64,000 bases of DNA from Coriaria nepalensis (lineage: Eukaryota; Streptophyta; Magnoliopsida; Cucurbitales; Coriariaceae), in assembly GCA_027186245.1 (NCBI GenBank), contig CP114482.1:23331209-23395208 (forward strand). The letters run 5' to 3'. Under the pieces are notes generated by a model that saw only the letters and a list, made by a program, of their open reading frames with translations, made no database searches and was not told the DNA's origin. Positions 11,701 to 25,561 of the stretch are shown piece by piece. The position numbers and the translations under genes are program-made. Position 1 is the first letter of the stretch, and each line of letters begins with the position of its first letter.

Positions 11701-12520
11701 GACTTGAACGCTAAAAAATGCATAGTTGCCATCAATAGATCAACTGCAAGTTATGCACGAAAGTCGCGTTTTAAATGCAAAAAGAGAATTGGTTCGAAGT
11801 GCCTTCAAACAATTTAATGATTGAAAAGACTGAGTGATATGCTTTTTAATGCTAAAATAATGCATTGTTGTCTTCAATAGATTAATTACAAGTTATGTAA
11901 GAAAGTAATGTTTGAAGGGCGAAAATAGAATTCGTTCGAATTAATTTAGGATGATTTAATGACTAAAAGAGACTCAATGACATGACTTTAAGGCTAAACA
12001 AATGCATTCTTGCCTTCAATAGATCAACTGCAAGTTACCCACGAAAATCATGTTTAAAGGCCGAATTTAGTTCGAAGTGATTTAGAATGATTCACTGACT
12101 AAAAGAGACGCAAAAATATGACTTGAACACTAAAAAATTCATAGTTGCCATCAATAGATCAATTGCAAGTTATGCACGAAAGTCGCGTTTTAAATGCAAA
12201 AAGAGAATTGGTTCGAAGTGCCTTCTAACAATTTAATGATTGAAAAGACTGAGTGATATGCTTTTTAATGCTAAAATAATGCATTGTTGTCTTCAATAGA
12301 TTAATTACAAGTTATGTAAGAAAATAATATTTGCAGGGCGAAAATAGAATTCGTTCGAATTAATTTAGAATGATTTAATGACTAAAAGAGACTCAATGAC
12401 ATGACTTTAAGGCTAAACAAATGCATTCTCGCGTTCAATAGATCAACTGCAAGTTACGCACTAAAGTCATGTTTAAAGGCCGAATTTCATACGAAGTGAT
12501 TTAGAATGATTTACTGACTA

Positions 12521-13551
12521 AAAGAGCCGCGAAAATAAGACTTGAACGCTTAAAAAGGCATAGTTGCCATCAATAGATCAATTGCAAGTTATGCACGAAA
12601 GTCGCGTTTTAAATGCAAAAAGAGAATTGGTTCGAAGTGCCATCAAACAATTTAATGATTGAAAAGACTGAGTGATATGCTTTTTAATGCTAAAATAATG
12701 CATTGTTGTCTTCAATAGATTAATTGCAAGTTATGTAAGAAAATAATGTTTGAAGGGCAAAAATAGAATTCGTTCGAATTAGTTTAGAATGATTTAAAGA
12801 CTAAAAGAGACTCAATGACATGACTTTAAGGCTAAACAAATGCATTGTTACCTTGAATAGATCAACTGCAAGTTACGCACGAAAGTCATGTTTAAAGGCT
12901 GAATTTCGTTCGAAGTGATTTAGAATGATTTACTGACTAAAAGAGACGCAAAAATATGACTTGAACGCTTAAAAAGGCATAGTTTCCATCAATAGATCAA
13001 TCGCGAGTTATGCACGAAAGTCGCGTTTTAAATGCAAAAAGGGAATTGATTCGAAGTGCCATCAAACAATTTAATGATTGAAAAGACTGAGTGATATGCT
13101 TTTTAATGCTAAAATAATGCATTCTTGTCTTCAATAGATTAATTACAAGTTATGTAAGAAAATAATATTTGAAGGGTGAAAATAGAATTCGTTCGAACTA
13201 ATTTAGAATGATTTAATGACTAGAAGAGACTCAGTGACAATAATTTAAGGCTAAAGAAATGCATTGTTCCGTATAATAGATCAACTGCAAGTTACGCACG
13301 AAAGTCATGTTTAAAGGCCGAATTTCGTTCGAAGTGATTTAGAATGATTTACTGACTAAAAGAGACGCATAAATATGACTTGAACGCTAAAAAAGGCATA
13401 GTTGCCATCAATAGATCAATTGCAAGTTATGTACGAAAGTCGCGTTTTAAATGCAAAAAGAGAATTGGTTCGAAGTGCCATCAAACAATTTAATGATTGA
13501 AAAGACTGAGTGATATGCTTTTTAATGCTAAAATAATGCATTGTTGTCTTC
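12521..13551 (+). repeat. 1.03-kb block repeated ~3,350 bp downstream
   Basis: It matches 15871-16900 at offset 3,350/3,349 bp. Shared rare variants are AGAGCCGCGAAAATAAGAC, GAACGCTTAAAAAGGC, CAATCGCGAG, GGGAATTGATTCG, GTGACAATAATTTAAGG and GACGCATAAATATG. Identity ends at CTTCGATAG versus CTTCAATAG. The eight-trimer distance equals that of duplications elsewhere in the window. Confidence 0.82.
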
Positions 13552-16500
13552 GATAGATCAATTACAAGTTATGGAAGAAAATAATATTTGAAGGGCGAAA
13601 ATCGAATTCGTTCGAACTAATTTAGAATGATTTAATGACTAGAAGAGACTCAGTGACATGAATTTAAAGTTAAACAAATGCATTGTTGCCTATAATAGAT
13701 CAACGGCAAGTTATGCACGAAAGTCATGTTCAAATGCCAAATTTCATACGAAGTGATTTAGAATGATTTACTGACTAAAAGAGACGCAAAAATATGACTT
13801 AAAATCTAAAAAATGCATAGTTGCCATCAATAGATCAATTGCAAGTTATGCACGAAAGTCGCATTTTAAATGCAAAAAGAGAATTGGTTCGAAGTGCCTT
13901 CAAACAATTTACTGATTGAAAAGACTGACTGATATGGTTTTTAATTCTAAAATAATGCATTGTTGTCTTCAATAGATTAATTACAAGTTATGTAAGAAAA
14001 TAATATTTGAAGGGTGAAAATAGAATTCGTTCGAATTCATTTAGAATGATTTAATGACTAGAAGAGACTCAGTGACATGAATTTAAGGCTAAACAAATGC
14101 ATTGTTGCCTTCAATAGATCAACTGCAAGTTACGCATAAAAGTCATGTTTAAAGGCCGAATTTCGTTCGAAGTGATTTAGAATGATTCACTGACTAAAAG
14201 AGACGCAAAGATGACTTTAAGGCTAAAAAATGCATAGTTGCGATCAATAGATCAATTGCAAGTTATGCACAAAAGTCGCGTTTTAAACGCAAAAAGAGAA
14301 TTGGTTCGAAGTGCCTTCAAACAATTTAATGATTAAAAAGACTGAGTGATATGCTTTTTAAGGCTAAAATAATGCATTGTTGTCTTCAATAGATTAATTA
14401 CAAGTTATGTAAGAAAATAATGTTTGAAGGGCAAAAATAGAATTTGTTCGAATTAATTTAGAATGATTTAATGACTAGAAGAGACTCAATGACATGACTT
14501 TAAGGCTAAACAAATGCATTCTTGCCTTCAATAGATCAACTGCAAGTTACGCATGAAAGTCATGTTTAAAGGCCGAATTTCGTTTGAAGTGATTTAGAAT
14601 GATTTACTGACTAAAAGAGACCCAAAAATATGACTTGAACGCTAAAAAAGGCATAGTTGCCATCAATAGATCAATTGCAAGTTATGTACGAAAGTCGCGT
14701 TTTAAATGCAAAAAGAGAATTGGTTCGAAGTGCCATCAAACAATTTAATGATTGAAAAGACTGAGTGATATGCTTTTTAATGCTAAAATAATGCATTGTT
14801 GTCTTTAATAGATTAATTGCAAGTTATGTAAGAAAATAATGTTTGAAGGGCAAAAATAGAATTCGTTCGAATTAGTTTAGAATGATTTAAAGACTAAAAG
14901 AGACTCAATGACATGACTTTAAGGCTAAACAAATGCATTGTTACCTTGAATAGATCAACTGCAAGTTACGCACGAAAGTCATGTTTAAAGGCCGAATTTC
15001 GTTCGAAGTGATTTAGAATGATTTACTGACTAAAAGAGACGCAAAAATATGACTTGAACGCTTAAAAAGGCATAGTTGCCATCAATAGATCAATTGCAAG
15101 TTATGCACGAAAGTCGCGTTTTAAATGCAAAAAGGGAATTGATTCGAAGTGCCATCAAACAATTTAATGATTGAAAAGACTGAGTGATATGCTTTTTAAT
15201 GCTAAAATAATGCATTCTTGTCTTCAATAGATTAATTACAAGTTATGTAAGAAAATAATATTTGAAGGGTGAAAATAGAATTCGTTCGAACTAATTTAGA
15301 ATGATTTAATGACTAGAAGAGACTCAGTGACATGAATTTAAGGCTAAAGAAATGCATTGTTCCGTATAATAGATCAACTGCAAGTTATTCAAGATATTCA
15401 TGTTTAAATGCCGAATTTCATACGAAGTGATTTAGAATGATTTACTGACTAAAAGAGCCGCAAAAATATGGCTTGAACGCTAAAAAAGGCATAGTTGCAA
15501 TCAATAGATCAATTGCAAGTTATGCACGAAAGTCGCGTTTTAAATGCAAAAAGAGAATTGGTTCGAAGTGCCTTCAAACAATTTAATGAATGAAAAGACT
15601 GAGTGATATGCTTTTTAATGCTAAAATAATGCATTGTTGTCTTCAATAGATTAATTGCAAGTTATGTAAGAAAATAATGTTTGAAGGGCGAAAATAGAAT
15701 TCGTTCGAATTAATTTAGAATGATTTAATGACTAAAGAGACTCAATGACATGACTTTAAGGCTAAACAAATGCATTGTTGCCTTCAATAGATCAACTGCA
15801 AGTTACGCATGAAAGTCATGTTTAAAGGCCGAATTTCGTTCCAAGTGATTTAGAATGATTTACCGACTATAAGAGCCGCGAAAATAAGACTTGAACGCTT
15901 AAAAAGGCATAGTTGCCATCAATAGATCAATTGCAAGTTATGCACGAAAGTCGCGTTTTAAATGCAAAAAGAGAATTGTTTCGAAGTGCCATCAAACAAT
16001 TTAATGATTGAAAAGACTGAGTGATATGCTTTTTAATGCTAAAATAATGCATTGTTGTCTTCAATAGATTAATTGCAAGTTATGTAAGAAAATAATGTTT
16101 GAAGGGCAAAAATAGAATTCGTTCGAATTAGTTTAGAATGATTTAAAGACTAAAAGAGACTCAATGACATGACTTTAAGGCTAAACAAATGCATTGTTAC
16201 CTTGAATAGATCAACTGCAAGTTACGCACGAAAGTCATGTTTAAAGGCTGAATTTCGTTCGAAGTGATTTAGAATGATTTACTGACTAAAAGAGACGCAA
16301 AAATATGACTTGAACGCTTAAAAAGGCATAGTTTCCATCAATAGATCAATCGCGAGTTATGCACGAAAGTCGCGTTTTAAATGCAAAAAGGGAATTGATT
16401 CGAAGTGCCATCAAACAATTTAATGATTGAAAAGACTGAGTGATATGCTTTTTAATGCTAAAATAATGCATTCTTGTCTTCAATAGATTAATTACAAGTT

Positions 16501-18129
16501 ATGTAAGAAAATAATATTTGAAGGGTGAAAATAGAATTCGTTCGAACTAATTTAGAATGATTTAATGACTAGAAGAGACTCAGTGACAATAATTTAAGGC
16601 TAAAGAAATGCATTGTTCCGTATAATACATCAACTGCAAGTTACGCACGAAAGTCATGTTTAAAGGCCGAATTTCGTTCGAAGTGATTTAGAATGATTTA
16701 CTGACTAAAAGAGACGCATAAATATGACTTGAACGCTAAAAAAGGCATAGTTGCCATCAATAGATCAATTGCAAGTTATGTACGAAAGTCGCGTTTTAAA
16801 TGCAAAAAGAGAATTGGTTCGAAGTGCCATCAAACAATTTAATGATTGAAAAGACTGAGTGATATGCTTTTTAATGCTAAAATAATGCATTGTTGTCTTC
16901 AATAGATTAATTACAAGTTATGTAAGAAAATAATATTTGAAGAGCGAAAATAGAATTCGTTCGAACTAATTTAGAATGATTTAATGGCTAGAAGAGACTC
17001 AGTGACATGACTTTAAGGCTAAACAAATGCATTGTTGCCTATAATAGATCAAATGCAAGTTATGCACGAAAGTCATGTTTAACGGCCGAATTTCGTTCGA
17101 AGTGATTCAGAATGATTTACTGACAAAAAGAGACGCAAAAATATGACTTGAATGCTAAAAAATGCATAGTTTCCATCAATAGATCAATTGCAAGTTATGC
17201 ACTAAAGTCGCGTTTTAAATGCAAAAAGAGAATTGGTTCGAAGTGCCTTCAAACAATTTAATGAATGAAAAGACTGAGTGATATGCTTTTTAATGCTAAA
17301 ATAATGCATTGTTGTCTTCAATAGATTAATTGCAAGTTATGTAAGAAAATAATGTTTGAAGGGCGAAAATAGAATTCGGTCGAATTAATTTAGAATGATT
17401 TAATGACTAGAATAGACTCAATGACATGACTTTCAGGCTAAACAAATGCATTGTTACCTTCAATAGATCAACTGCAAGTTACGCGCGAAAGTCATGTTTA
17501 AAGGCCGAATTTCGTTCGAAGTTATTTAGAATGATTTACTGACTAAAAGAGACGCAAAAATATGACTTGAACGCTAAAAAAGGCATAGTTGCCATCAATA
17601 GATCAATTGCAAGTTATGCACGAAAGTCGCGTTTTAAATGCAAAAATAGAATTGGTTCGAAGTGCCTTCAAACAATTTAATGATTGAAAAGACTGAGTGA
17701 TATGCTTTTTAATGCTAAAATAATGCATTGTTGTCTTCAATAGATTAATTGCAAGTTATGTAAGAAAATAATGTTTGAAGGGCGAAAATAGAATTCGGTC
17801 GAATTAATTTAGAATGATTTAATGACTAAAAGAGACTCAGTGAAATGACTTTAAGGTAAACAAATGCATTGTTGCCTTCAATAGATCAACTGCAAGTTAC
17901 GCACGACAGTCATGTTTAAAGGCCGAATTTCGTTCGAAGTGATTTAGAATGATTTACTGACTAAAAGAGACGCAAAAATATGACTTGAACGCTAAAAAAG
18001 GCATAGTTGCCATCAATAGATCAATTGCAAGTTATGTACGAAAGTCGCGTTTTAAATGCAAAAAGAGAATTGGTTCGAAGTGCCATCAAACAATTTAATG
18101 ATTGAAAAGACTGAGTGATATGCTTTTTA
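12521..18129. repeat. Domain 2: mixed trimers with 3.35-kb repeat
   Basis: About 13 trimers. The A head changes largely from AATGCAT to AAGGCAT, and A often has GTGCCATCAAAC. The last short-tailed C seen before the right end lies near 14,187, and the last CATGAATTTAAG B tail on this side near 15,325. The domain contains a 3.35-kb direct repeat (12521-13551 with 15871-16900) and related single trimers between. No non-repeat sequence is present. Confidence 0.8.
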
Positions 18130-21100
18130 ATGCGAAAATAATGCATTTTTGTCTTCAATAGATTAATTACAAGTTATGTAAGAAAATAATATTTTAAGGG
18201 CGAAAATAGAATTCGTTCGAACTAATTTAGAATGATTTAATGACTAGAAAAGTCTCAGTGGCATGACTTTAAGGCTAAACAAATGCATTGTTGCCTATAA
18301 TAGATCAACTGCAAGTTATGCACGAAAGTCATGTTTAAAGGCCGAATTTCGTTCGAAGTGATTTAGATTGATTTACTGACTAAAAGAGACGCAAAAATAT
18401 GACTTGAACGCTAAAAAAGGCATAGTTGCCATCAATAGATCAATTGCAAGTTATGCACGAAAGTCGCGTTTTAAATGCAAAAAGAGAATTGGTTCGAAGT
18501 GCCTTCAAACAATTTAATGATTGAAAAGACTGAGTGATATGCTTTTTAATGCTAAAATAATGCATTTTTGTCTTCAATAGATTAATTACAAGTTATGTAA
18601 GAAAATAATATTTTAAGGGCGAAAATAGAATTCGTTCGAACTAATTTAGAATGATTTAATGACTAGAAGAGACTCAGTGACATGACTTTAAGGCTAAAGA
18701 AATGCATTGTTCCGTATAATAGATCAACTGCAAGTTATGCACGAACGTCATGTTTAAAGGCCGAATTTCGTTCGAAGTGATTTAGAATGATTTACTGACT
18801 AAAAGAGACGCAAAAATATGACTTGAACGCTAAAAAATGCATAGTTGCCATCAATAGATCAATTTCAAGTCAAGCACTAAAGTCGCGTTTTAAATGCAAA
18901 AAGAGAATTGGTTCGAAGTGCCTTCAAACAATTTAATGATTGAAAAGACTGAGTGATATGCTTTTTAATGCTAAAATAATGCATTTTTGTCTTCAATAGA
19001 TTAATTACAAGTTATGTAAGAAAATAATATTTTAAGGGCGAAAATAGAATTCGTTCGAACTAATTTAGAATGATTTAATGACTAGAAGAGACTCAGTGAC
19101 ATGACTTTAAGGCTAAAGAAATGCATTGTTCCGTATAATAGATCAACTGCAAGTTATGCACGAACGTCATGTTTAAAGGCCGAATTTCGTTCGAAGTGAT
19201 TTAGAATGATTTACTGACTAAAAGAGACGCAAAAATATGACTTGAACGCTAAAAAATGCATAGTTGCCATCAATAGATCAATTTCAAGTCAAGCACTAAA
19301 GTCGCGTTTTAAATGCAAAAAGAGAATTGGTTCGAAGTGCCTTCAAACAATTTAATGATTGAAAAGACTGAGTGATATGCTTTTTAATGCTAAAATAATG
19401 CATTTTTGTCTTCAATAGATTAATTACAAGTTATGTAGGAAAATAATATTTTAAGGGCGAAAATAGAATTCGTTCGAACTAATTTAGAATGATTTAATGA
19501 CTAGAAGAGACTCAGTGGCATGACTTTAAGGCTAAACAAATGCATTGTTGCCTATAATAGATCAACTGCAAGTTATGCACGAAAGTCATGTTTAAAGGCC
19601 GAATTTTGTTCGAAGTGATTTAGATTGATTTACTGACTAAAAGAGACGCAAAAATATGACTTGAACGCTAAAAAAGGCATAGTTGCCATCAATAGATCAA
19701 TTGCAAGTTATGCACTAAAGTCGCGTTTTAAATGCAAAAAGAGAATTGGTTCGAAGTGCCTTCAAACAATTTAATGATTGAAAAGACTGAGTGATATGCT
19801 TTTTAATGCTAAAATAATGCATTTTTGTCTTCAATAGATTAATTACAAGTTATGTAGGAAAATAATATTTTAAGGGCGAAAATAGAATTCGTTCGAACTA
19901 ATTTAGAATGATTTAATGACTAGAAGAGACTCAGTGGCATGACTTTAAGGCTAAACAAATGCATTGTTGCCTATAATAGATCAACTGCAAGTTATGCACG
20001 AAAGTCATGTTTAAAGGCCGAATTTTGTTCGAAGTGATTTAGATTGATTTACTGACTAAAAGAGACGCAAAAATATGACTTGAACGCTAAAAAAGGCATA
20101 GTTGCCATCAATAGATCAATTGCAAGTTATGCACGAAAGTCGCGTTTTAAATGCAAAAAGAGAATTGGTTCGAAGTGCCTTCAAACAATTTAATGATTGA
20201 AAAGACTGAGTGATATGCTTTTTAATGCTAAAATAATGCATTTTTGTCTTCAATAGATTAATTACAAGTTATGTAAGAAAATAATATTTTAAGGGCGAAA
20301 ATAGAATTCGTTCGAACTAATTTAGAATGATTTAATGACTAGAAGAGACTCAGTGACATGACTTTAAGGCTAAACAAATGCATTGTTGCCTATAATAGAT
20401 CAACTGTAAGTTATGCACGAAAGTCATGTTTAAAGGCCGAATTTCGTTCGAAGTGATTTAGAATGATTTACTGACTAAAAGAGACGCAAAAATATGACTT
20501 GAACGCTAAAAAATGCATAGTTGCCATCAATAGATCAATTGCAAGTTATGCACTAAAGTCGCGTTTTAAATGCAAAAAGAGAATTGGTTCGAAGTGCCTT
20601 CAAACAATTTAATGATTGAAAAGACTGAGTGATATGCTTTTTAATGCTAAAATAATGCATTTTTGTCTTCAATAGATTAATTACAAGTTATGTAAGAAAA
20701 TAATATTTTAAGGGCGAAAATAGAACTCGTTCGAACTAATTTAGAATGATTTAATGACTAGAAGAGACTCAGTGACATGACTTTAAGGCTAAACAAATGC
20801 ATTGTTGCCTATAATAGATCAACTGCAAGTTATGCACGAACGTCATGTTTAAAGGCCGAATTTCGTTCGAAGTGATTTAGAATGATTTACTGACTAAAAG
20901 AGACGCAAAAATATGACTTGAACGCTAAAAAATGCATAGTTGCCATCAATAGATCAATTGCAAGTTATGCACTAAAGTCGCGTTTTAAATGCAAAAAGAG
21001 AATTGGTTCGAAGTGCCTTCAAACAATTTAATGATTGAAAAGACTGAGTGATATGCTTTTTAATGCTAAAATAATGCATTTTTGTCTTCAATAGATTAAT

Positions 21101-22060
21101 TATAAGTTATGTAAGAAAATAATATTTTAAGGGCGAAAATAGAATTCGTTCGAACTAATTTAGAATGATTTAATGACTAGAAGAGACTCAGTGACATGAC
21201 TTTAAGGCTAAACAAATGCATTGTTGCCTATAATAGATCAACTGCAAGTTATGCACGAACGTCATGTTTAAAGGCCGAATTTCGTTCGAAGTGATTTAGA
21301 ATGATTTACTGACTAAAAGAGACGCAAAAATATGACTTGAACGCTAAAAAATGCATAGTTGCCATCAATAGATCAATTGCAAGTTATGCACTAAAGTCGC
21401 GTTTTAAATGCAAAAAGAGAATTGGTTCGAAGTGCCTTCAAACAATTTAATGATTGAAAAGACTGAGTGATATGCTTTTTAATGCTAAAATAATGCATTT
21501 TTGTCTTCAATAGATTAATTACAAGTTATATAAGAAAATAATATTTTAAGGGCGAAAATAGAATTCGTTCGAACTAATTTAGAATGATTTAATGACTAGA
21601 AGAGACTCAGTGACATGACTTTAAGGCTAAAGAAATGCATTGTTCCGTATAATAGATCAACTGCAAGTTATGCACGAAAGTCATGTTTAAATGCCGAATT
21701 TCATACGAAGTGATTTACAATGATTTACTGACTAAAAGAGACACAAAAATATGACTTGAACGCTAAAAAAGGCATAGTTGCCATCAATAGATCAATTGCA
21801 AGTTATGCACGAAAGTCGCGTTTTAAATGCAAAAAGAGAATTGGTTCGAAGTGCCTTCAAACAATTTAATGATTGAAAAGACTGAGTGATATGCTTTTTA
21901 ATGCTAAAATAATGCATTTTTGTCTTCAATAGATTAATTACAAGTTATGTAAGAAAATAATATTTTAAGGGCGAAAATAGAATTCGTTCGAACTAATTTA
22001 GAATGATTTAATGACTAGAAGAGACTCAGTGACATGACTTTAAGGCTAAACAAATGCATT
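18130..22060. repeat. Domain 3: ten homogenised trimers
   Basis: Ten consecutive B subunits carry GCATTTTTGTCTTC instead of GCATTGTTGTCTTC (at about 18142, 18561, 18980, 19400, 19819, 20238, 20657, 21076, 21495 and 21914). They are also linked to ATATTTTAAGGGCG. Spacing is 419 bp throughout. Pairs of neighbours share further private changes, for example AATTTCAAGTCAAGCAC (18,861 and 19,280) and AATTTTGTTCG with TTAGATTG (19,601 and 20,020). This is a recent local expansion by single-trimer steps. Confidence 0.9.
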
Positions 22061-23709
22061 GTTGCCTATAATAGATCAACTGCAAGTTATGCACGAACGT
22101 CATGTTTAAAGGCCGAATTTCGTTCGAAGTGATTTAGAATGATTTACTGACTAAAAGAGACGCAAAAATATGACTTGAACGCTAAAAAATGCATAGTTGC
22201 CATCAATAGATCAATTTCAAGTCATGCACTAAAGTCGCGTTTTAAATGCAAAAAGAGAATTGGTTCGAAGTGCCTTCAAACAATTTAATGATTGAAAAGA
22301 CTGAGTGATATGCTTTTTAATGCTAAAATAATGCATTGTTGTCATCAATAGATTAATTACAAGTTATGTAAGAAAATAATGTTTGGAGGGCGAAAATAGA
22401 ATTCGGTCGAATTAATTTAGAATGATTTAATGACTAAAAGAGACTCAATGACATGACTTTAAGGCTAAACAAATGCATTGTTGCCTTCAATAGATCAACT
22501 GCAAGTTACGCATGAAAGTCATGTTTAAATGCCGAATTTCATACGAAGTGATTTAGAATGATTTACTGACTAAAAGAGACGCAAAAGTATGGCCTGAACG
22601 CTAAAAAATGCATAGTTGCCATCAATAGATCAATTGCAAGTTATGCACGAAAGTCGCGTTTTAAATGCAAAAATAGAATTGGTTCGAAGTGCCTTCAAAC
22701 AATTTAATGATTGAAAAGACTGAGTGATATGCTTTTTAATGCTGAAATAATGCATTGTTGTCTTCAGTAGATTAATTACAAGTTATGTAAGAAAATAATG
22801 TTTGAAGGGCAAAAATGGAATTCGTTCGAATTAATTTAGAATGATTTAAAGACTAAAAGAGACTCAATGACATGACTTTAAGGCTAAACAAATGCATTGT
22901 TCCGTATAATAGATCAACTGCAAGTTACGCACGAAAGTCATGTTTAAAGGCCGAATTTCGTTCGAAGTGATTTAGAATGATTTACTGACTAAAAGAGACG
23001 CAAAAACATGACTTGAACGCTAAAAAAGGCATAGTTGCCATCAATAGATCAATTGCAAGTTATGAACGAAAGTCGCGTTTTAAATGCAAAAATAGAATTG
23101 GTTCGAAGTGCCTTCAAACAATTTAATGATTGAAAGGACTGAGTGATATGCTTTTTAATGCTAAAATAATGCATTGTTGTCTTCAGTAGATTAATTACAA
23201 GTTATGTAAGAAAATAATGTTTGAAGGGCAAAAATAGAATTCGTTCGAATTAATTTAGAATGATTTAAAGACTACATGAGACTCAATGACATGACTTTAA
23301 GGCTAAACAAATGCATTGTTCCGTATAATAGATCTGCTGCAAGTTACGCACGAAAGTCATGTTCAAAGGCCGAATTTCGTTCGAAGTGATTTAGAATGAT
23401 TTACTGACTAAAAGAGACGCATAAATATGACTTGAACGTTAAAAAAGGCATAGTCGCCATCAATAGGTCAATTGCAAGTTATGCACGAAAGTCGCGTTTT
23501 AAATGCAAAAAGAGAATTGGTTCGTAGTGCCTTCAAACAATTTAATGATTGAAAAGACTGAGTGATATGCTTTTTAATGCTAAAATAATGCATTGTTGTC
23601 TTCAATAGATTAATTACAAGTTATGTAAGAAAATAATGTTTGAAGGGCGAAAATAGAATTCGGTCGAATTAATTTAGAATGATTTAATGACTAAAAGAGA
23701 CTCAATGAC

Positions 23710-25361
23710 ATGACTTTAAGGCTAAAGAAATGCATCGTTCCGTATAATAGATCAACTGCAAGTTACGCACGAAAGTCATGTTTAAAGGCCGAATTTCGTT
23801 CGAAGTGATTTAGAATGATTTACTGACTAAAAGAGACGCAAAAATATGACTTGAACGCTAAAAAAGGCATAGTTGCCATCAATAGATCAATTGCAAGTTA
23901 TGCACGAAAGTCGCGTTTTAAATGCAAAAATAGAATTGGTTCTAAGTGCCATCAAACAATTTAATGATTGAAAAGACTGAGTGATATGCTTTTTAATGCT
24001 ACAATAATGCATTGTTGTCTTCAATAGATTAATTACAAGTTATGTAAGAAAATAATGTTTGAAGGGCAAAAATAGAATTCGTTCGAATTAATTTAGAATA
24101 ATTTAAAGACTAAAAGAGACTCAATGACATGACTTTAAGTCTAAACAAATGCATTGTTGCCTTCAATAGATCAACTGCAAGTTACGCCCGAAAGTCATGT
24201 TTAAATGCCGAATTTCATACGAAGTGATTTAGAATGATTTACTGACTAAAAGAGACGCAAAAGTATGGCTTGAACGCTAAAAAATGCATAGTTGCCATCA
24301 ATAGATCAATTGCAAGTTATGCACGAAAGTCGCGTTTTAAATGCAAAAATAGAATTGGTTCGAAGTGCCTTCAAACAATTTAATGATTGAAAAGACTGAG
24401 TGATATGCTTTTTAATGCTAAAATAATGCATTGTTGTCTTCAATAGATTAATTTCAACTTATGTAAGAAAATAATGTTTGAAGGGCGAAAATAGAATTCG
24501 GTCGAATTAATTTAGAATGATTTAATGACTAAAAGAGACTCAATGACATGACATTAAGGCTAAACAAATGAATTGTTGCCTTGAAAAGATCAACTGCAAG
24601 TTACGCACAAAAGTCATGTTTAAAGGCCGAATTTCGTTCGAAGTGATTCAGAATGATTTACTGACTAAAAGAGACGCAAAAGTATGGCTTGAACGCTAAA
24701 AAATGCATAGTTGCCATCAATAGATCAATTGCAAGTTATGCACGAAAGTAGCGTTTTAAATGCAAAAATAGAATTGGTTCGAAGTGCCTTCAAAATATTT
24801 AATGATTGAAAAGACTGAGTGATATGCTTTTTAATGCTAAAATAATGCTTTGTTGTCTTCAATAGATTAATTTCAACTTATGTAAGAAGATAATGTTTGA
24901 AGGGCAAAAATAGAATTCGTTCGAATTAATTTAGAATGATTTAAAGACTAAATGAGACTCAATGACATGACTTTAAGGCTAAACAAATGCATTGTTCCGT
25001 ATAATAGATCTACTGCAAGTTACGCACGAAAGTCATGTTTAAAGGCCGAATTTCGTTCGAAGTGATTTAGAATGATTTACTGACTAAAAGAGGCGCAAAA
25101 ATATGACTTGAACGTTAAAAAAGGCATAGTCGCCATCAATAGGTCAATTGCAAGTTATGCACGAAAGTCCCGTTTTAAATGCAAAAAGAGAATTGGTTCG
25201 AAGTGCCTTCAAACAATTTAATGATTGAAAAGACTGAGTGATATGCTTTTTAATGCTAAAATAATGCATTGTTGTCTTCAATAGATTAATTACAAGTTAT
25301 GTAAGAAAATAATGTTTGAAGGGCGAAAATAGAATTCGGTCGAATTAATTTAGAATGATTT
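23710..25361 (+). repeat. Partial upstream copy of the eight-trimer unit
   Basis: It matches 27,481-29,132 at offset 3,771 bp, for example AATGAATTGTTGCC at 24570 and 28341. It also shares GGTTCTAAGTGCC (23941) with 31064 at offset 7,123. The trimer at 25,362-25,780 accounts for the extra 419 bp relative to the 3,352-bp period. Confidence 0.78.
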
Positions 25362-25561
25362 AATGACCAAAAAAGACTCAATGACATGACTTTAAGGCTA
25401 AACAAATGCATTGTTGCCTTCAATAGATCAACTGCAAGTTACGCACGAAAGTCATGTTTAAATGCCGAATTTCATACGAAGTGATTTAGAATGATTTACT
25501 GACTAAAAGAGACGCAAAAGTATGGCTTGAACGCTAAAAAAGGCATAGTTGCCATCAATAG

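Larger units (their letters stand above)
1..12520. repeat. Domain 1: older-type trimers, left side
   Basis: About 30 trimers. Markers are the short C tail (GATTCACTGAC...GCAAAGATGAC, 134 bp) in many copies, the B tail CAGTGACATGAATTTAAG, and A heads that mostly keep AATGCAT. Organisation is as 836-bp dimers and mosaic duplications at offsets 836, 1,672, 2,091, 2,508 and 3,344 bp, all multiples of ~418. Only repeat DNA is present. The same markers reappear in the right-hand domain after 58.5 kb. Confidence 0.85.
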
